The translations under genes and the position numbers were made by a program. A stretch of 64,000 nt of DNA, taken from assembly GCA_916048095.2 (NCBI GenBank), contig OU696573.1, forward strand, positions 7,171,806 to 7,235,805. Direction: 5' to 3'. This DNA is from Sacculina carcini (Eukaryota > Arthropoda > Thecostraca > Sacculinidae). Positions 20,266 to 31,362 of the stretch are shown piece after piece. Positions within the stretch are counted from its first letter, which is position 1; each line of letters begins with the position of its first letter. Under the pieces are notes generated by a model. The model did no database searches and was not told the origin of the DNA. It saw only the letters and a program-made list of their open reading frames with translations.

Positions 20266-20457
20266 TTAGTGAACACAAGAAATGCACAGTGTACACGTAT
20301 GCTGCTTACAAATGTATTCTCTGCATTTGTGACAGACACTGCTGGTTTTTGAGTCGTTCCTGTGAGGGCACATTTGGCATATACCGCGTGTTTTGCCTCT
20401 AACAGGCACTGCAGCATGTGCTGATGGCGGTACTTGTGACTGAATGTGTTTGACCAC
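20266..20457 (-). pseudogene. piggyBac transposase C-terminal cysteine-rich domain
   Basis: The 63-residue frame ends with RGICQMCPHRNDSKTSSVCHKCREYICKQHT: spaced Cys/His pairs (CxxC...CxxC...CxxH) of the cross-brace zinc domain that binds element ends in piggyBac transposases. It is shifted by one frame relative to the body at 20947-20480; the shift lies at about 20465-20480. Confidence 0.85.
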
Positions 20458-20479
20458 GTCCGCTGCAGCTGTTGATGTT

Positions 20480-20947
20480 CTAGGCAGATATTCCCTTCTC
20501 TCGAAGTTGCTCCAGAAATTTTCTTATTTTCCTAGGATTTCCTTTGCCCCAGTCTTGGTTGATTTCGCGCCAGAGAACAAACGCGTTGTAAGCGCTAGCA
20601 TCAATAATGTGGAAGAAAACAACCAGTGGCCAGCGCGCTGTCATTCGCCGACAGCTGTAAGTAGCTGTTACTTTATCCAGATTATCAACACCTCCTTTTG
20701 TAGCATTGTAATCAAGAATCATTTGGGGCTTTCTGTCTTCTCGAGCGCTTAAGGCGCCATCCTTATGCAAAGTGTTCATCAGTAGCACATTTTTCTTTCT
20801 TTCCGAGCAATACGATGCCACAGTAGTGCGATCTGTATTGGCGAATATTGAAGAGTTTACTCGCCTATCCTTCATGCACATCAACTCGTGAGGAAGCTCA
20901 GGCTTGTTTTTCCTCACTGTTCCAACCATGAAAATGAATAGACCCAC
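20480..20947 (-). pseudogene. piggyBac (PGBD4-like) transposase, C-terminal half of core
   Basis: The 155-residue frame begins TVRKNKPELPHEL after a short hydrophobic stretch and contains VASYCSERKKNVLLMNTLH, DYNATKGGVDNLDKV (holding the third catalytic Asp of the piggyBac DDD triad) and the WPLVVFFHIIDASAYNAFVLW helix, all typical of the family. Full-length proteins are about 550-600 aa; the part with the first two catalytic Asp residues is missing, leaving only about 250 bp between the start and the terminal repeat. It is therefore an internal deletion derivative and cannot be active. Confidence 0.9.
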
Positions 20948-21207
20948 TGAGATGTGTTTAAATTCATGCCAATTATCAGTATGAGTTCCAGTTGTATGGG
21001 GTCAATTTGACCCCAAGGAACAGAGTAGTGAAAAAATTGACATTAAATTTGTTAATTCATTATAAAAAATTGGGACATAAACGTATTGGTAGACAATTTT
21101 GAACAAAGTCACCAAAAATCAGTCAAGTTCGAATTATTGTTATCAAGTTATATTGAATTGAAAATCGCTTGGGGTCAAATTGACCCCAAAGATAATAGGA
21201 GGGTTAA

Positions 21208-22490
21208 GTGGAAGGTATATCAGGGCCGGCTTTAGGCATTGACAAATTAGGCGGCCACCTAGGACCTCATATTGGTGGGGACTTCGCACAGGAATCACAC
21301 AGGAATTCAGACCTTCGTATAACATTGCTAATTCCGATTACTATTGCATCGTGGTTTTATGATTGATGAAACGGGTCTCTTCTGCAAACTGCAGCCTGCC
21401 AAAACATGACGTCCAGAGGAGAACGCCACGAAGCGGAATAATTTTCCGGACTAATGAATCATTTGAGAAAGATGCAAACTGGTAAATAATAAGGTAATGT
21501 TTTGTGAAAATGAAGGATTCACAATGAAAAGATTGATATCTATTGCTGCAGAGCACACCTCCAAATAGCGGACACCACAAAATAGCTGAATTTGTATCGA
21601 TCCCTTCTAGTCCGCTATTAGGAAGTCCGACTGTATATAAATCAATGCAGTGGATTTCAATTGAATGTGTACAGAGACAAAATGCAATCAGCAGTGATAC
21701 TGCTAAGCCTAATTCCGGGTTCCTTTGACCGATGTAAGGTTTCATACGAAATATATTGAAATTGATGTTTATCACCGGAACGTTTTCGGGTGTATGTCTT
21801 TTTGGGCGGATTTGCATGCGAGACTGCACCACGAGAACAGATTGAAGAAGTCACGTTGATTCTGCTGAGTGAAATATCAGCGATGATAGCGAATTTATGA
21901 CTGCACTGTTGCTGGATCTGATCTTGTAGTTGTATATTCGTGTGTGGTGTGCATACACATTCAGCGCAGTCAACAAGCGTCTAATTTGTCATGGCAGAGG
22001 TGTTTGTTTGACTATAGAAGAAGGCCTGACCTGTCAGTCGTGTTGCTGCGGTTTTCCGTGTGAACTTTGTATATTGAATGAGCGGACCCAGTGTGAACGA
22101 ACGAGCTAGAACGTTCATTATCTGCCAAAATTATGTAATCCTAGCCGACCAAAATCAATCAATTCCATTTTTTCCCACGTGATTACATCATTAGAAGAAC
22201 AGGAGTATTTGAAGGCCGCATTGAGATAGTTGAAATCAACATACACAACAATCACATTCCTGATGTAAATGAGCGTGATATATCGGGAAGCTGAGAATTG
22301 CACTTAACAGAAATGACAATTTTGTGCAAATACAAAGAATTTAAGGCCAATGAAGGAGACCACGTTGGATCTGTGCTATATTCAGATACAAATATTCCTC
22401 CACACTATAGATATGCTCCAATCGCATCTGTAGGTGTTGAAAGAAAGCACCTACATTTCACTTTTGAAAACTTTGAAATTACGTTTATTA
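21208..22490. other. Unassigned DNA
   Basis: Begins with the right flank of the piggyBac site, including CAGGGCCGGCTTTAGGC and GGCGGCCACCTAGGACC, which look like the start of a hAT-type MITE; I could not find the opposite end. The 163-codon minus-strand frame at 21832-21341 has no recognisable domain and poor compositional support. Confidence 0.4.
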
Positions 22491-22501
22491 TGTGTAATAA
22501 C

Positions 22502-23449
22502 TAGGGTGACCTTTTGGTGCGCAAAAAATTTAGAATAGTTGCGATAAAAAATCCTAAAAGTAGCGCTAAAAAGTTGCACTTATAATTTTGCAAAATTTTC
22601 ACTAAAACCCGTGAAAAGTGAGTGAAAATCACTTAATTTATGAAAAACACTTATTGTGAGGAAAATTTGTACTTTTTTCATTCGATAACTATTACCACAA
22701 TACGTTTTGAGCATTCACGGTTGTGCTAGGATTGCATGCTTCATTAGCTTCAACTGTCACCTAACTGGCGATTTGGAAGCGCTAAACATCCCAAATAGTT
22801 GCGCTAATAAGTTGAGCTCAATCGTTTGCCAAATATCGCCAATTTCAAATAATAGGATAATAAAATTTAAACACTGAAATCACTCCTTAACATTACACTT
22901 TGGGAGTTTCACGTTTTTGTTTCTACTTAATGCAGTTTGAGCATTCGAGGTTGTGTTAAGATTGTGTTTCACATGCTTGTCTATTCTGTCGAGTCTGTCG
23001 CACTGATGTCTGGTAGTGACATTTAGACACACAATATAATCTGAAATTCTCACTTGATTTTAATTTTCTTGAATGTTTCAAGGTCTAAATGGATTTTGCA
23101 AATATAACATCATCTGATTATGCGGTAATTATATTAAAGTAATGCTGATCTAACTAGATGTTCTAAGGCTGCTCGAAAAGTAAAAAAATTAATGTGTAAT
23201 TCTATTGTACAAATGCGCGTGTCTATATCACAGTTTTATGTCTATATTATATTGTCTATGTCTGTATTGTGTCTATATATATATATGAAAAAGTGGAAAA
23301 AGTTTCGCTAAAAACAAACAGTTGCAAAAAGTTGCATTTAGAACTTATTTAATATTTAACTCAGATAAATAAAATATCGATTTTTGGTCTCCTTATGACA
23401 AACAGATTCTATGATAAAAAAGTTGCATTTGCAACAAAAGCTCACCATA
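22502..23449. mobile_element. Non-autonomous hAT-like element, 948 bp
   Basis: Termini read inward are TAGGGTGACCTTTTGGTGC and TATGGTGAGCTTTTGTTGC. The 8-bp direct repeat GTAATAAC flanks it exactly (22494-22501 and 23450-23457). The interior is non-coding and rich in GTTGCGCTAA / AGTTGCATTT words; a shorter relative ends at 50117. The 8-bp duplication and short inverted ends support a hAT assignment. Confidence 0.88.
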
Positions 23450-23457
23450 GTAATAAC

Positions 23458-24221
23458 ATTTGCTAATATGTGTTATCTATGAAACTGATTAATATTCATA
23501 CTTATCTCAGTTATACTAAATGTCCATTTTTTCTCATGGGATGTAGAATCGAATCATGGGATCATTGCGCTCGAAGCAAAAGTAAAAAAATTCACCTGAA
23601 CCATTTGCTGTATATTTGAACAAAACCATGTTTTTTTCGTCGTTTAATTTCGCTCCCGATTGGCAGCGCATGTTCAATTTTTACTGTAACCAGAGCCGTC
23701 AATCAATCTGCAAATATCCAATACAAGCTCAAGCAAAAACTGGCAATTGAAGTTGATGAAAATGGAATATTGTCACGCAATAATAAGAGGCGCTGGAAAT
23801 CCAACATAATTTTGATAAGGATAATCGGAGTGAATGTTTGTGTGCGGCTGTAGAAGTTGTTTGCGCAAGTCTATGATTATGACGATGCTGACAGATGCTT
23901 GCATGTATCGATCACTCTAGTTTCATTACTCACCGAGTGTTAGGCGAGTGTTGGTGGCGGTGTGTTTATGACATTATTCGTGTGTTTCTGTTTGTGTATG
24001 TGTGCGTCTATGTGTGTGTGTCTATGTGTATGTGTATATGTGTGTTTATTTGTGCATGTGCTGCTGTAATTATACGCCAGAACAATTAGTACGGTTATAT
24101 AAGTTATGTATCTGGACAGTTAATCGACTAGATAGCCGAATTCAATGCACCTTGCCGCTCAAATGTACTTAGTAGTATATGCATGCATTAATGCATACAT
24201 GTATATACATATATACATTCC
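23458..24221. other. Unassigned DNA with a GT-rich tract
   Basis: GT-rich microsatellite-like stretch at about 23970-24060. No gene recognised. Confidence 0.4.

Positions 24222-24292
<71 letters not shown>
24222..24292. repeat. (TA)n microsatellite in a perfect palindrome
   Basis: About 35 TA units bordered by TTCCG on the left and CGGAA on the right, so the whole tract plus borders is a perfect inverted repeat able to extrude a cruciform. Confidence 0.97.
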
Positions 24293-24293
<1 letters not shown>

Positions 24294-25520
24294 GGAAAGA
24301 TGGCGTATATACAAGCGTATTGTAATTGATCGTATACAACGTCGCCATACCTATTTCAAATAAGCCGCAGACATCGCACCTTTTGTCGCCGTTTTTGATA
24401 TGGATTATATTTGTCAATAATATATGCGCTTCAATACTGTAGGTCACACCGTTAAGTTCATATTATACTATAAAGCTATATATACTCTATATTTTTCAAA
24501 AAATTAATCGCCAGAGGTATTTCAGGGACAAGTAATTCAGTTTGTCCATATCTTCCTTATCCATACGTTATAATCCACAATATGTTCTAATCCTTAGGGT
24601 TTTCATATGGTCATTAAGGTAAATAGGTTTATGGTATGGTATGGTAAATAGGTTTTACTTTCATTAAGTGAACACACATGCATTCAAACACAGTTGTATA
24701 TCTTCGTATTGTGGTGCCACACGAATTTCGTCTCGCGCCACCTCGCGACCCTACCAGCTGTGTGTACGCCTGTTTGTCTGTATGTCTGTGTGTCATGTTT
24801 GTCCGTGTCATCGTGTATGTGGACATGTGTGCGTGAGCTTGTTTGTACATGTGTCCGATCGTGCTGTCCTGTTATGTTTGTACTTGTAAATACAGTCGGT
24901 CCAAAACACTCACGTTATCAACTTGTGTTGTTCCGTGGCTACCCAAACGCCACAGTATATTCAACATAACATTACACAAGCAATAGGCACCGATTGATCA
25001 TCGCACAATAGTGCACGTCGGTATAGTCATTTATTTGAAAGCCCTGGATATATATGTTTATAATGAGTTTTTTTGGATAATATAGGCAAGTTTTTGACAA
25101 AAGGGAAAGATGGACATTTATCTGAAAAAATCCACGAAATAGACACGTATAGGTTATTTATGTTATCTGTGTGAACATCCGGTATATGGTATACATTGTG
25201 TTACGCCAAAAAACGACAGATTGAAAGACAAACAGCGAATAAGTCGGTGTGTCATGCCCTGTTTTTCGACCTAAGTCACGTCGCGTAGGTTGTGTATTCC
25301 TTTCTAAATATGACTTGCATGAACGTATTGTGTGTTGTGACAGACAGACTTTATGACATGCGGTGCTAGCGAATCTGTTTGTCTCAGGTGCCCCATATTG
25401 ATTAAACTGTCATTGGATTCAACTGTCATTTGAAGATTTTGACCGTCTTTTCCGTACTGTGTCTGTCTTTGAACACAATATATCAATAAGCAACATCAAC
25501 AATGACCCATATTTATATAG
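24293..25520. other. Unassigned DNA
   Basis: Short tandem ATGGT at about 24628-24645 and GT-rich sequence at 24760-24870. Open frames here are low-complexity. No gene seen. Confidence 0.4.
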
Positions 25521-25529
25521 CTCATTTAA

Positions 25530-26819
25530 TAGGGCTGCCAAAAGTTAATGAAGATACTTTTTCACCTAAAGGTCACTTTTTCAGAAGCTACATAAAACTA
25601 CATGAAAAAAGTGCACGTGTATGCTAGTTTGTGTACGATAATTATTTAAAAAGCTATTAGGTTACCTAAACTAACTTTTATCGTGTGGTTACTCTTTTGC
25701 TTTTAGGTTACTTTTTTATCATCAGGCTACCTTTTGTTATTTTTCTTGTTATTAGGTAAGTTTACCACGAAGTTTGGTGACTTTTTGCATATAAGAGGCA
25801 CAAAAACGGTATATATGAGGATAAAATAGGAAAAGAGATGGAATATCAGGTATGAAGATCAAGAATTGTCAAAATTCCTGCTGTTAGGATTTAGCAATTG
25901 ATATTCACCCCCAATATCTGTGCTACTCGATATTTATGCGTTTTTCGGTACGCATGATAGCGTTATTCCATTTTAGGAAATGTCCACGTACCGGAGGGTG
26001 TCGTGAGATGTTTGGAGTGTGGTATAGTGCGATGTGTGAGCTCTCTATACCAGATACTGCACTGTAGCACTTGACAGTACGCATTTACTTGAAAAGGAAT
26101 TAGCACGTGATTTTCATGGCGTGAGATAGCGCCATTTTCCCACGTTTGACATTTATAAGACTGTGAGCACAGGGTGTTCATATGGGAGGACTGGGGCATT
26201 CATACATGCAGTGTTTACGCTCACACTAATATACAAGCTGTAGTACGTGCTATTTGATAAAAAGTTCCATTGAAACAATATAAAGAACATTATTACGAAC
26301 ATTACTAAAAATATTTACATTTGCAATTAGTGTATTTCATTTTTGTATTAGCTTTCCACTTTAAATTGCATTTTGATGGTTATGCTCTTTTTTGCGATGT
26401 TAGCCAAATAATATTAAGTAATTTTTGATGGTTTGTTGTGAAAATGGTACCAGATCGGAGAGAGGGTGGAAATATAGTACCAACTCGGAAAGAGGATAGA
26501 AAAGAAGGATTGGTGTATTTTCTTCCTTCAGAACTGCAAACAGAAATTGACTTTTTTGAAAATGTTATTTTTACGAAGGTTAGGTTAATTTTAGGTAACT
26601 TTTTATAGGTTATTGGGTTACTTTTTATGTTCACAAACAAACATCAAACAAACCGTGTATTTCATATAGCGCACTTATCAGCAAAGGCGTCATAAACATG
26701 TGATCAAGCGATACAAAAGTGATAATAACATGAAAAATCATAGGCAATTTTTAGGTTACCTTTTCTCGAAAATAAAGTTACTTTTTTCTGATTTTTATGT
26801 TACTTTTTTGACAGCCCTA
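25530..26819. mobile_element. Candidate non-autonomous element with TAGGGCTG ends, ~1.29 kb
   Basis: Left end TAGGGCTGCCAAAAGTTA and right end, read inward, TAGGGCTGTCAAAAAAGTAAC. The flanks CTCATTTA and CTCATAAT are similar but not identical, consistent with an old 8-bp duplication and a hAT relationship. The interior repeats words such as GGTTACTTTTT. A related right end (TTTTGACAGCCCTAATCATTA) lies at about 35308-35330 inside the fucosyltransferase intron. Confidence 0.65.
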
Positions 26820-27160
26820 CTCATAATATAAAAACAGAAGCGTGAACAAACGCGAAAGACAGAGTCAATATAATGTGAAAGAGGCACAGAATAGCAGACA
26901 ATGAAAGACTAATTCATTGTACCTTCATAGTGTTTGAATGTATGTATGGGGTATGTATCGAGTTAATAGGGTTGTACTACTAATTGGAGGCTTCATTTTT
27001 CTATGGTAACTTTTGAAGTCGCCTCTGATTTCAATATTCAAAGGTCAGGACCGATATAAGTGTTTGCATCGAAAATAACGGACTATTACCGTCTGCAACT
27101 GTCAATTTGTTTGTCAAAATGCAAACGCACATGAAAAAATGATGCATGTGCTTGTTTATG
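26820..27160. other. Upstream region of the fucosyltransferase gene
   Basis: No promoter element is convincing. The sequence TTGTTTATGCTGCAG ending at 27166 could be a splice acceptor, in which case non-coding exon(s) lie farther upstream and cannot be placed. Confidence 0.35.
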
Positions 27161-27226
27161 CTGCAGAATTTGCGTGTCGATTCGACTAACAGCTCAGTCA
27201 ATATCCTGAGCGTTCTACGAGCCATT

Positions 27227-28380
27227 ATGAGACTACGACGCCTTTCCTTGAAACGATGTCTGCTATACACCGGCGTGGCCATGTTTGTCTCATTATTTTT
27301 GCTACTCAACTTATATCAAGACACTATTGTGACCACGTTCTCGGCCAGCTCTCGCGCTTTCCGGCGACAAGATACTGGAATACATATTGCTTGGGGAATA
27401 CAGAAAGAGGAAAGGAACGTTTCAAACGCCGGTGTCGCCATCAAAACGGCCGATTCCTCGAAAATATCAACACGAGTGGCGTTGGACTCAGATGCCATTG
27501 GTAGCACCGAAAGGCGAAACAACACGTTGCGTATGCTGCGTTCGGTTGAACGCCCTGAATGGTTTCTCAGCATTGGCAAATGGTGGCCACGGAGTGGTTC
27601 GCGACCGCCTATATGGCCAGACGAAACCGATGATGATCGCATTATCAATCAGCTTATGTACCGACCGTTGTCAACGGCAGAACAGGGTCATTCAGAGGGG
27701 TACGGCCTTAGAAAGAGCACCGGACATAAAACGGTAAATGACGTACATGCTACTCCTCCACAACTAAAAACAATCCTGCTGTACGACAACTTCGGTCCAG
27801 TGTTAAAAATGGGCCAAAGCGAATTTATCTCTAATCGCTGTCCTGTGAATACGTGTAGGTTGACCTCGAGACGCTCACTGGTGCACACTGCCGACGCAGT
27901 TGTGTTCAAGACTAATCACCATGGTCTACTGCAGAGACGCAACCCCGACCAAGTATGGATCATATACCTGCTCGAATGTCCCCAGCACACAGCTCGCTTT
28001 GTCGGTGCGTCAAATTTCAACTGGACAGCCACATACCGCCACGACAGCGATATCGTGGCTCCATATGAGAAATGGGTGTACTACAACGATGCACTGCGCT
28101 TCCGCAATAGCACCGTCAACTATGCGCTCGGTAAGAAAGGCAAAGTGGCGTGGTTCGTGTCGAATTGTGGCGCTGCCAATAATAGGTTGGAGTACGCGAA
28201 AGAGTTGGCCAAGCACATCGAGGTAGACATTTTCGGCGCGTGTGGTACCAAGGCATGTCCTCGATCCCGGCACTCGGCGTGCTTTGAGATGCTCAATAGC
28301 GAATACAAGTTCTACCTGGCATTTGAGAACGCAAACTGCCGTGATTACATTACCGAGAAGTTGTTCGTCAACGGACTAAA
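27227..28380 (+). CDS. FucTA: Core alpha-1,3-fucosyltransferase (FucTA-like), exon 1
   Basis: Encodes residues 1-385 of a predicted 495-aa Golgi type II membrane enzyme of family GT10 that transfers fucose from GDP-fucose to the innermost GlcNAc of N-glycans. A short basic tail (MRLRRLSLKR) is followed by a membrane anchor at about residues 11-31, a variable stem, then the catalytic region with LLYDNFGP, LLECPQHT, SNFNWTATYRHDSDI, VAWFVSNCGAANNRLEYAKEL (about 307-327) and the nucleotide-sugar-binding LAFENANCRDYITEK (about 364-378). I chose Met at 27227 because it gives the usual short cytosolic tail; the frame is open to another Met at 27146, but a likely splice acceptor at 27166 argues against it. 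The exon ends at a GTGAGT donor (28381) after two bases of a codon. Confidence 0.93.
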
Positions 28381-29937
28381 GTGAGTACTCGTATTTTTCG
28401 CGTGTCACACATCACTTGAGTCGAATCCATCATAACAGCCAGTACTCTATATAAATGGAGGCGATACCGGTGAAGTCCGGGGCTCACATCATCGATGTGG
28501 GATGCAATATAAACAGAGTGTCATGACGTATTCAATTATTGCATATTTGAGTCCAAATCTCGAGTCTCCTCGCACGTTACAATATTCAACTATGCACAAG
28601 CTATCCACTTAACTAAATCATGTGACCTAACCGCATTAACGAAGTGCTGCACACGCAGGCACACGGGCAGAACTTTGGTTGCATCCACTCATATACGGAA
28701 ATTTTATTATGGTACGCTTTTATCACTGCATATACCAAAGGGTACAATGGACCCATTTCGTATTTATATATCGTCTTTTACCATAGATTGCCATATGCAA
28801 TTATTTTGATATTTTTACTGTTACTCTTCTTCGGCTTTTTTCACTCAACAATTGGAAAACTTTCTACATATCTTCCTAGGATGAATATTGTCATTTTATA
28901 CATTAATAACCGTATGGGTCCATTTGACCCATAATTCAGACATACACTTTTTTAATTCCGCATTAATTAAATTTATCAACTTTTTAATGACATATTTGTC
29001 AAAATGGAAACATATACATTTCTTTGTGCTGATTATGAATATGATAAAATAAGTACTTATCCTCAACCAATTTTACAGCAAATGCATTTGAAAATTTGAC
29101 ATGGACTAATTTAATTTTAATATCTTAATTTTGCAAAAATGCTTTAGGATGCATATTAACATGTTTATTTAGAATAAAGAAACTTAAATGTGCAAGTATT
29201 CTGTATTTGTCAAAATGAGGATAGATGATCTATAACTTGCAATATTATTCGTCAATCATGCGGGTCATCATGTTTTGGTGAAAGATATTGTCATTATTGA
29301 ATCATAGTACACCATCTTTATGCGCAACAATTTTATGTATCAGTTCACAAATACACAAAAGAGGAAAACACGGTTGCTCACAAAAATGACTGGAAGCAAA
29401 TTGATCAATTATGAACGAAGGAACATATTGCACTGGCTATTCTTATTGGTGTATACACCTCCAAATATGGCAATATACAAAGTTGTGATTTGCAAACATG
29501 AACGTCCAATTTTCAACCAAATATTGAACAGGTCAAGATTTTAACCAGTTTCACAACTATTTTTTGTGTGTAAGGAGAACTACAGCTATAAGGAGAAACA
29601 GAAGTGAATATAAATTGGACTCATAAGATGAATGTTTCAAATCTCTGGTTAAAATTTAAGGGATAGATGCATTCCAGATCCATGTTTGAACACCACGAAA
29701 AGAAAACTACCTTCATTCTCATCTGAGACTCACCAGCGAAATATAAACATGTTATTTGTGCATCTCCGGAGCAGGCCGGAAAACGATTACCACATGTGAT
29801 AATTGACATAGTCATATTTGTCATGAACATAATGTCTAATTGTCATATTTGTCATGAACATAAGTCTTCTGCATTCACTGATTGGAATAGCTGTAATTTA
29901 TCATACATATTATTTATTTTGTAAATACTTGCAATTT

Positions 29938-30179
29938 TGTAAGACGATGTATTGAACACCCAGTCAAAAGAAAACAATACTTTGATAATAATATCTGAAA
30001 CGAAAGAAACATTTGTAAACACGAATAACAAATATATATGCGATAACAATGCGACACACCTGAAATATATACGGAAATAAACGCTACATATTCACCCGTC
30101 TCCCAAGCCAATCTCCCACGTTTCCCAAACAAGGAATAACGTATCATATCACCCGCAATTGTCACATCTTGACCTTACA
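29938..30179 (-). repeat. Gypsy 3' LTR (242 bp)
   Basis: Begins TGTAAG and ends CTTACA on the plus strand, matching 34073-34313 with roughly 7 percent differences by eye. A purine-rich tract (AAGGGAAAGTGA on the minus strand, 30180-30192) lies just inside, as expected for the plus-strand primer next to a 3' LTR. Confidence 0.93.
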
Positions 30180-30233
30180 TCACTTTCCCTTAGAATATTT
30201 GTCAACATGAATAGTGAGAATACAACGGAACGT

Positions 30234-31275
30234 TCATGGGCCCATGAACACTGGTTGCAATCCAGAGCGAGTCTCGTTCTTGGTGAAAACCCAATCTCCT
30301 GTCCGTGTGTTACGACTTCGCGCTTCGACTTTGCCTTGGTTGTACTGTTTCTTGTACTGAGCTTGAGCATTTTCGGTTTGTTGACCCACGTCCTCGTAAA
30401 TTTGTAGTTGTGTTATCTGTCGGTTGTCCATCCAATCCTCAAAGTCGTTGGGTGTTTCCTCGTCCATCACAAATGACCCCAGAGGTTGGAGGTTGACACC
30501 GAAAATGACTTTGTTTGGGCTGTACTCCGTTGATTTATTTTTCACATTATTGATGAAAAAGTTTACTTCCCTGAGTATGGACGGCCACTCTGTCACTCTC
30601 TTGTCTTTTTCAGCTAGCATGCACCTGAGCGTCTGTTGGACAGTTTGTATCATTCTCTCTGCATACCCATCTCCTTGCTGATGGTACGGACTTGATCGAC
30701 GTTTTTCAATTTGGAGGTCATTGCTCATCTGTCGGATTATCACTGCGTCCACATTACATCCTTGGTCTATCAACAAAATCTTTGGGCAGCCATGCCGACA
30801 CACCCTCTCCGTTCGGAATGCTTCAGTAATCGCCTCCGCCGTTTGCTCTTCCAATGGCACCACTTCTAAATACCTCGCGAACAAATCCACTATCACCAGT
30901 ATATATCGGAATCCTTCATGACTTCATGACAAAGTGACCACGTCCATTCCAATAATATCACCGCCTGACACTTTCCAACGTTTTCTGTACACCAAAATGG
31001 CCCGATATGTTCCCATCACCTACTACTTTGCGCTGCCACATTTTCGGCACTATTATACACCCATTTTTGGTGAGAACACCGTTAATCAACGTGATGTCGT
31101 TAAATCGGCTCTTAGGACCATTGTGCAACTTCCCACTCAGTTCTATTTGTCTTTTGGAGTTTAATATCATTTCGTCTTCCATTTGTCTGTTGACCCAATC
31201 GGAACGGCCACCCCCAACCTCAACAATGGGGTAAACATGTCTTTCAAGACGTCCTTGTTCGTCATTGACCTTCAA
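30234..31275 (-). pseudogene. Gypsy integrase, in two pieces
   Basis: Piece one (31275-30958) holds the end of RNase H linker and an HHCC-type segment (VLTKNGCIIVPKM, GHFGVQKTLESVRR). Piece two (30896-30234) holds the catalytic core: MIVDLFARYLEVVPL with the first Asp, ILLIDQGCNVDAVI with the second, and GYAERMIQTVQQTLR with the Glu, followed by a C-terminal segment with TGDWVFTK. A frameshift or loss around 30900-30958 separates them, so it is inactive as it stands. Confidence 0.88.
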
Positions 31276-31362
31276 GCTGATTTCTGTTGGGAGTCTGCTA
31301 AAAAAATATGCTGCCGCATTCTCTGCCCTTTTCTTATGTACGACTTCATAACTTGCCAGAGC

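Larger units (their letters stand above)
20037..21203 (-). mobile_element. piggyBac element, internally deleted, 1167 bp
   Basis: Flanked by TTAA on both sides (20033-20036 and 21204-21207). Ends read inward are CCCTCGTATTACCTT and CCCTCCTATTATCTT, and both ends carry a near-terminal palindrome GGGGTCAATTTGACCCC (right copy slightly changed). Another copy of that palindrome lies at 20998-21015. This is the standard piggyBac arrangement. The transposase is only partial, so the element is non-autonomous. Confidence 0.95.

Noticed and set aside
21341..21832. 163-codon minus-strand frame as a gene
   Set aside because: No recognisable domain, low-complexity flanks, no start context and overlap with a plus frame of equal quality.
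27146..27226. Start of the fucosyltransferase at the upstream Met (27146)
   Set aside because: It would add 27 non-conserved residues before the anchor, and a plausible splice acceptor ends at 27166; Met at 27227 gives the typical type II layout.
28738..28935. A piggyBac MITE in the intron
   Set aside because: GGGTC-type palindromes are present but there are no TTAA-flanked CCCT ends.
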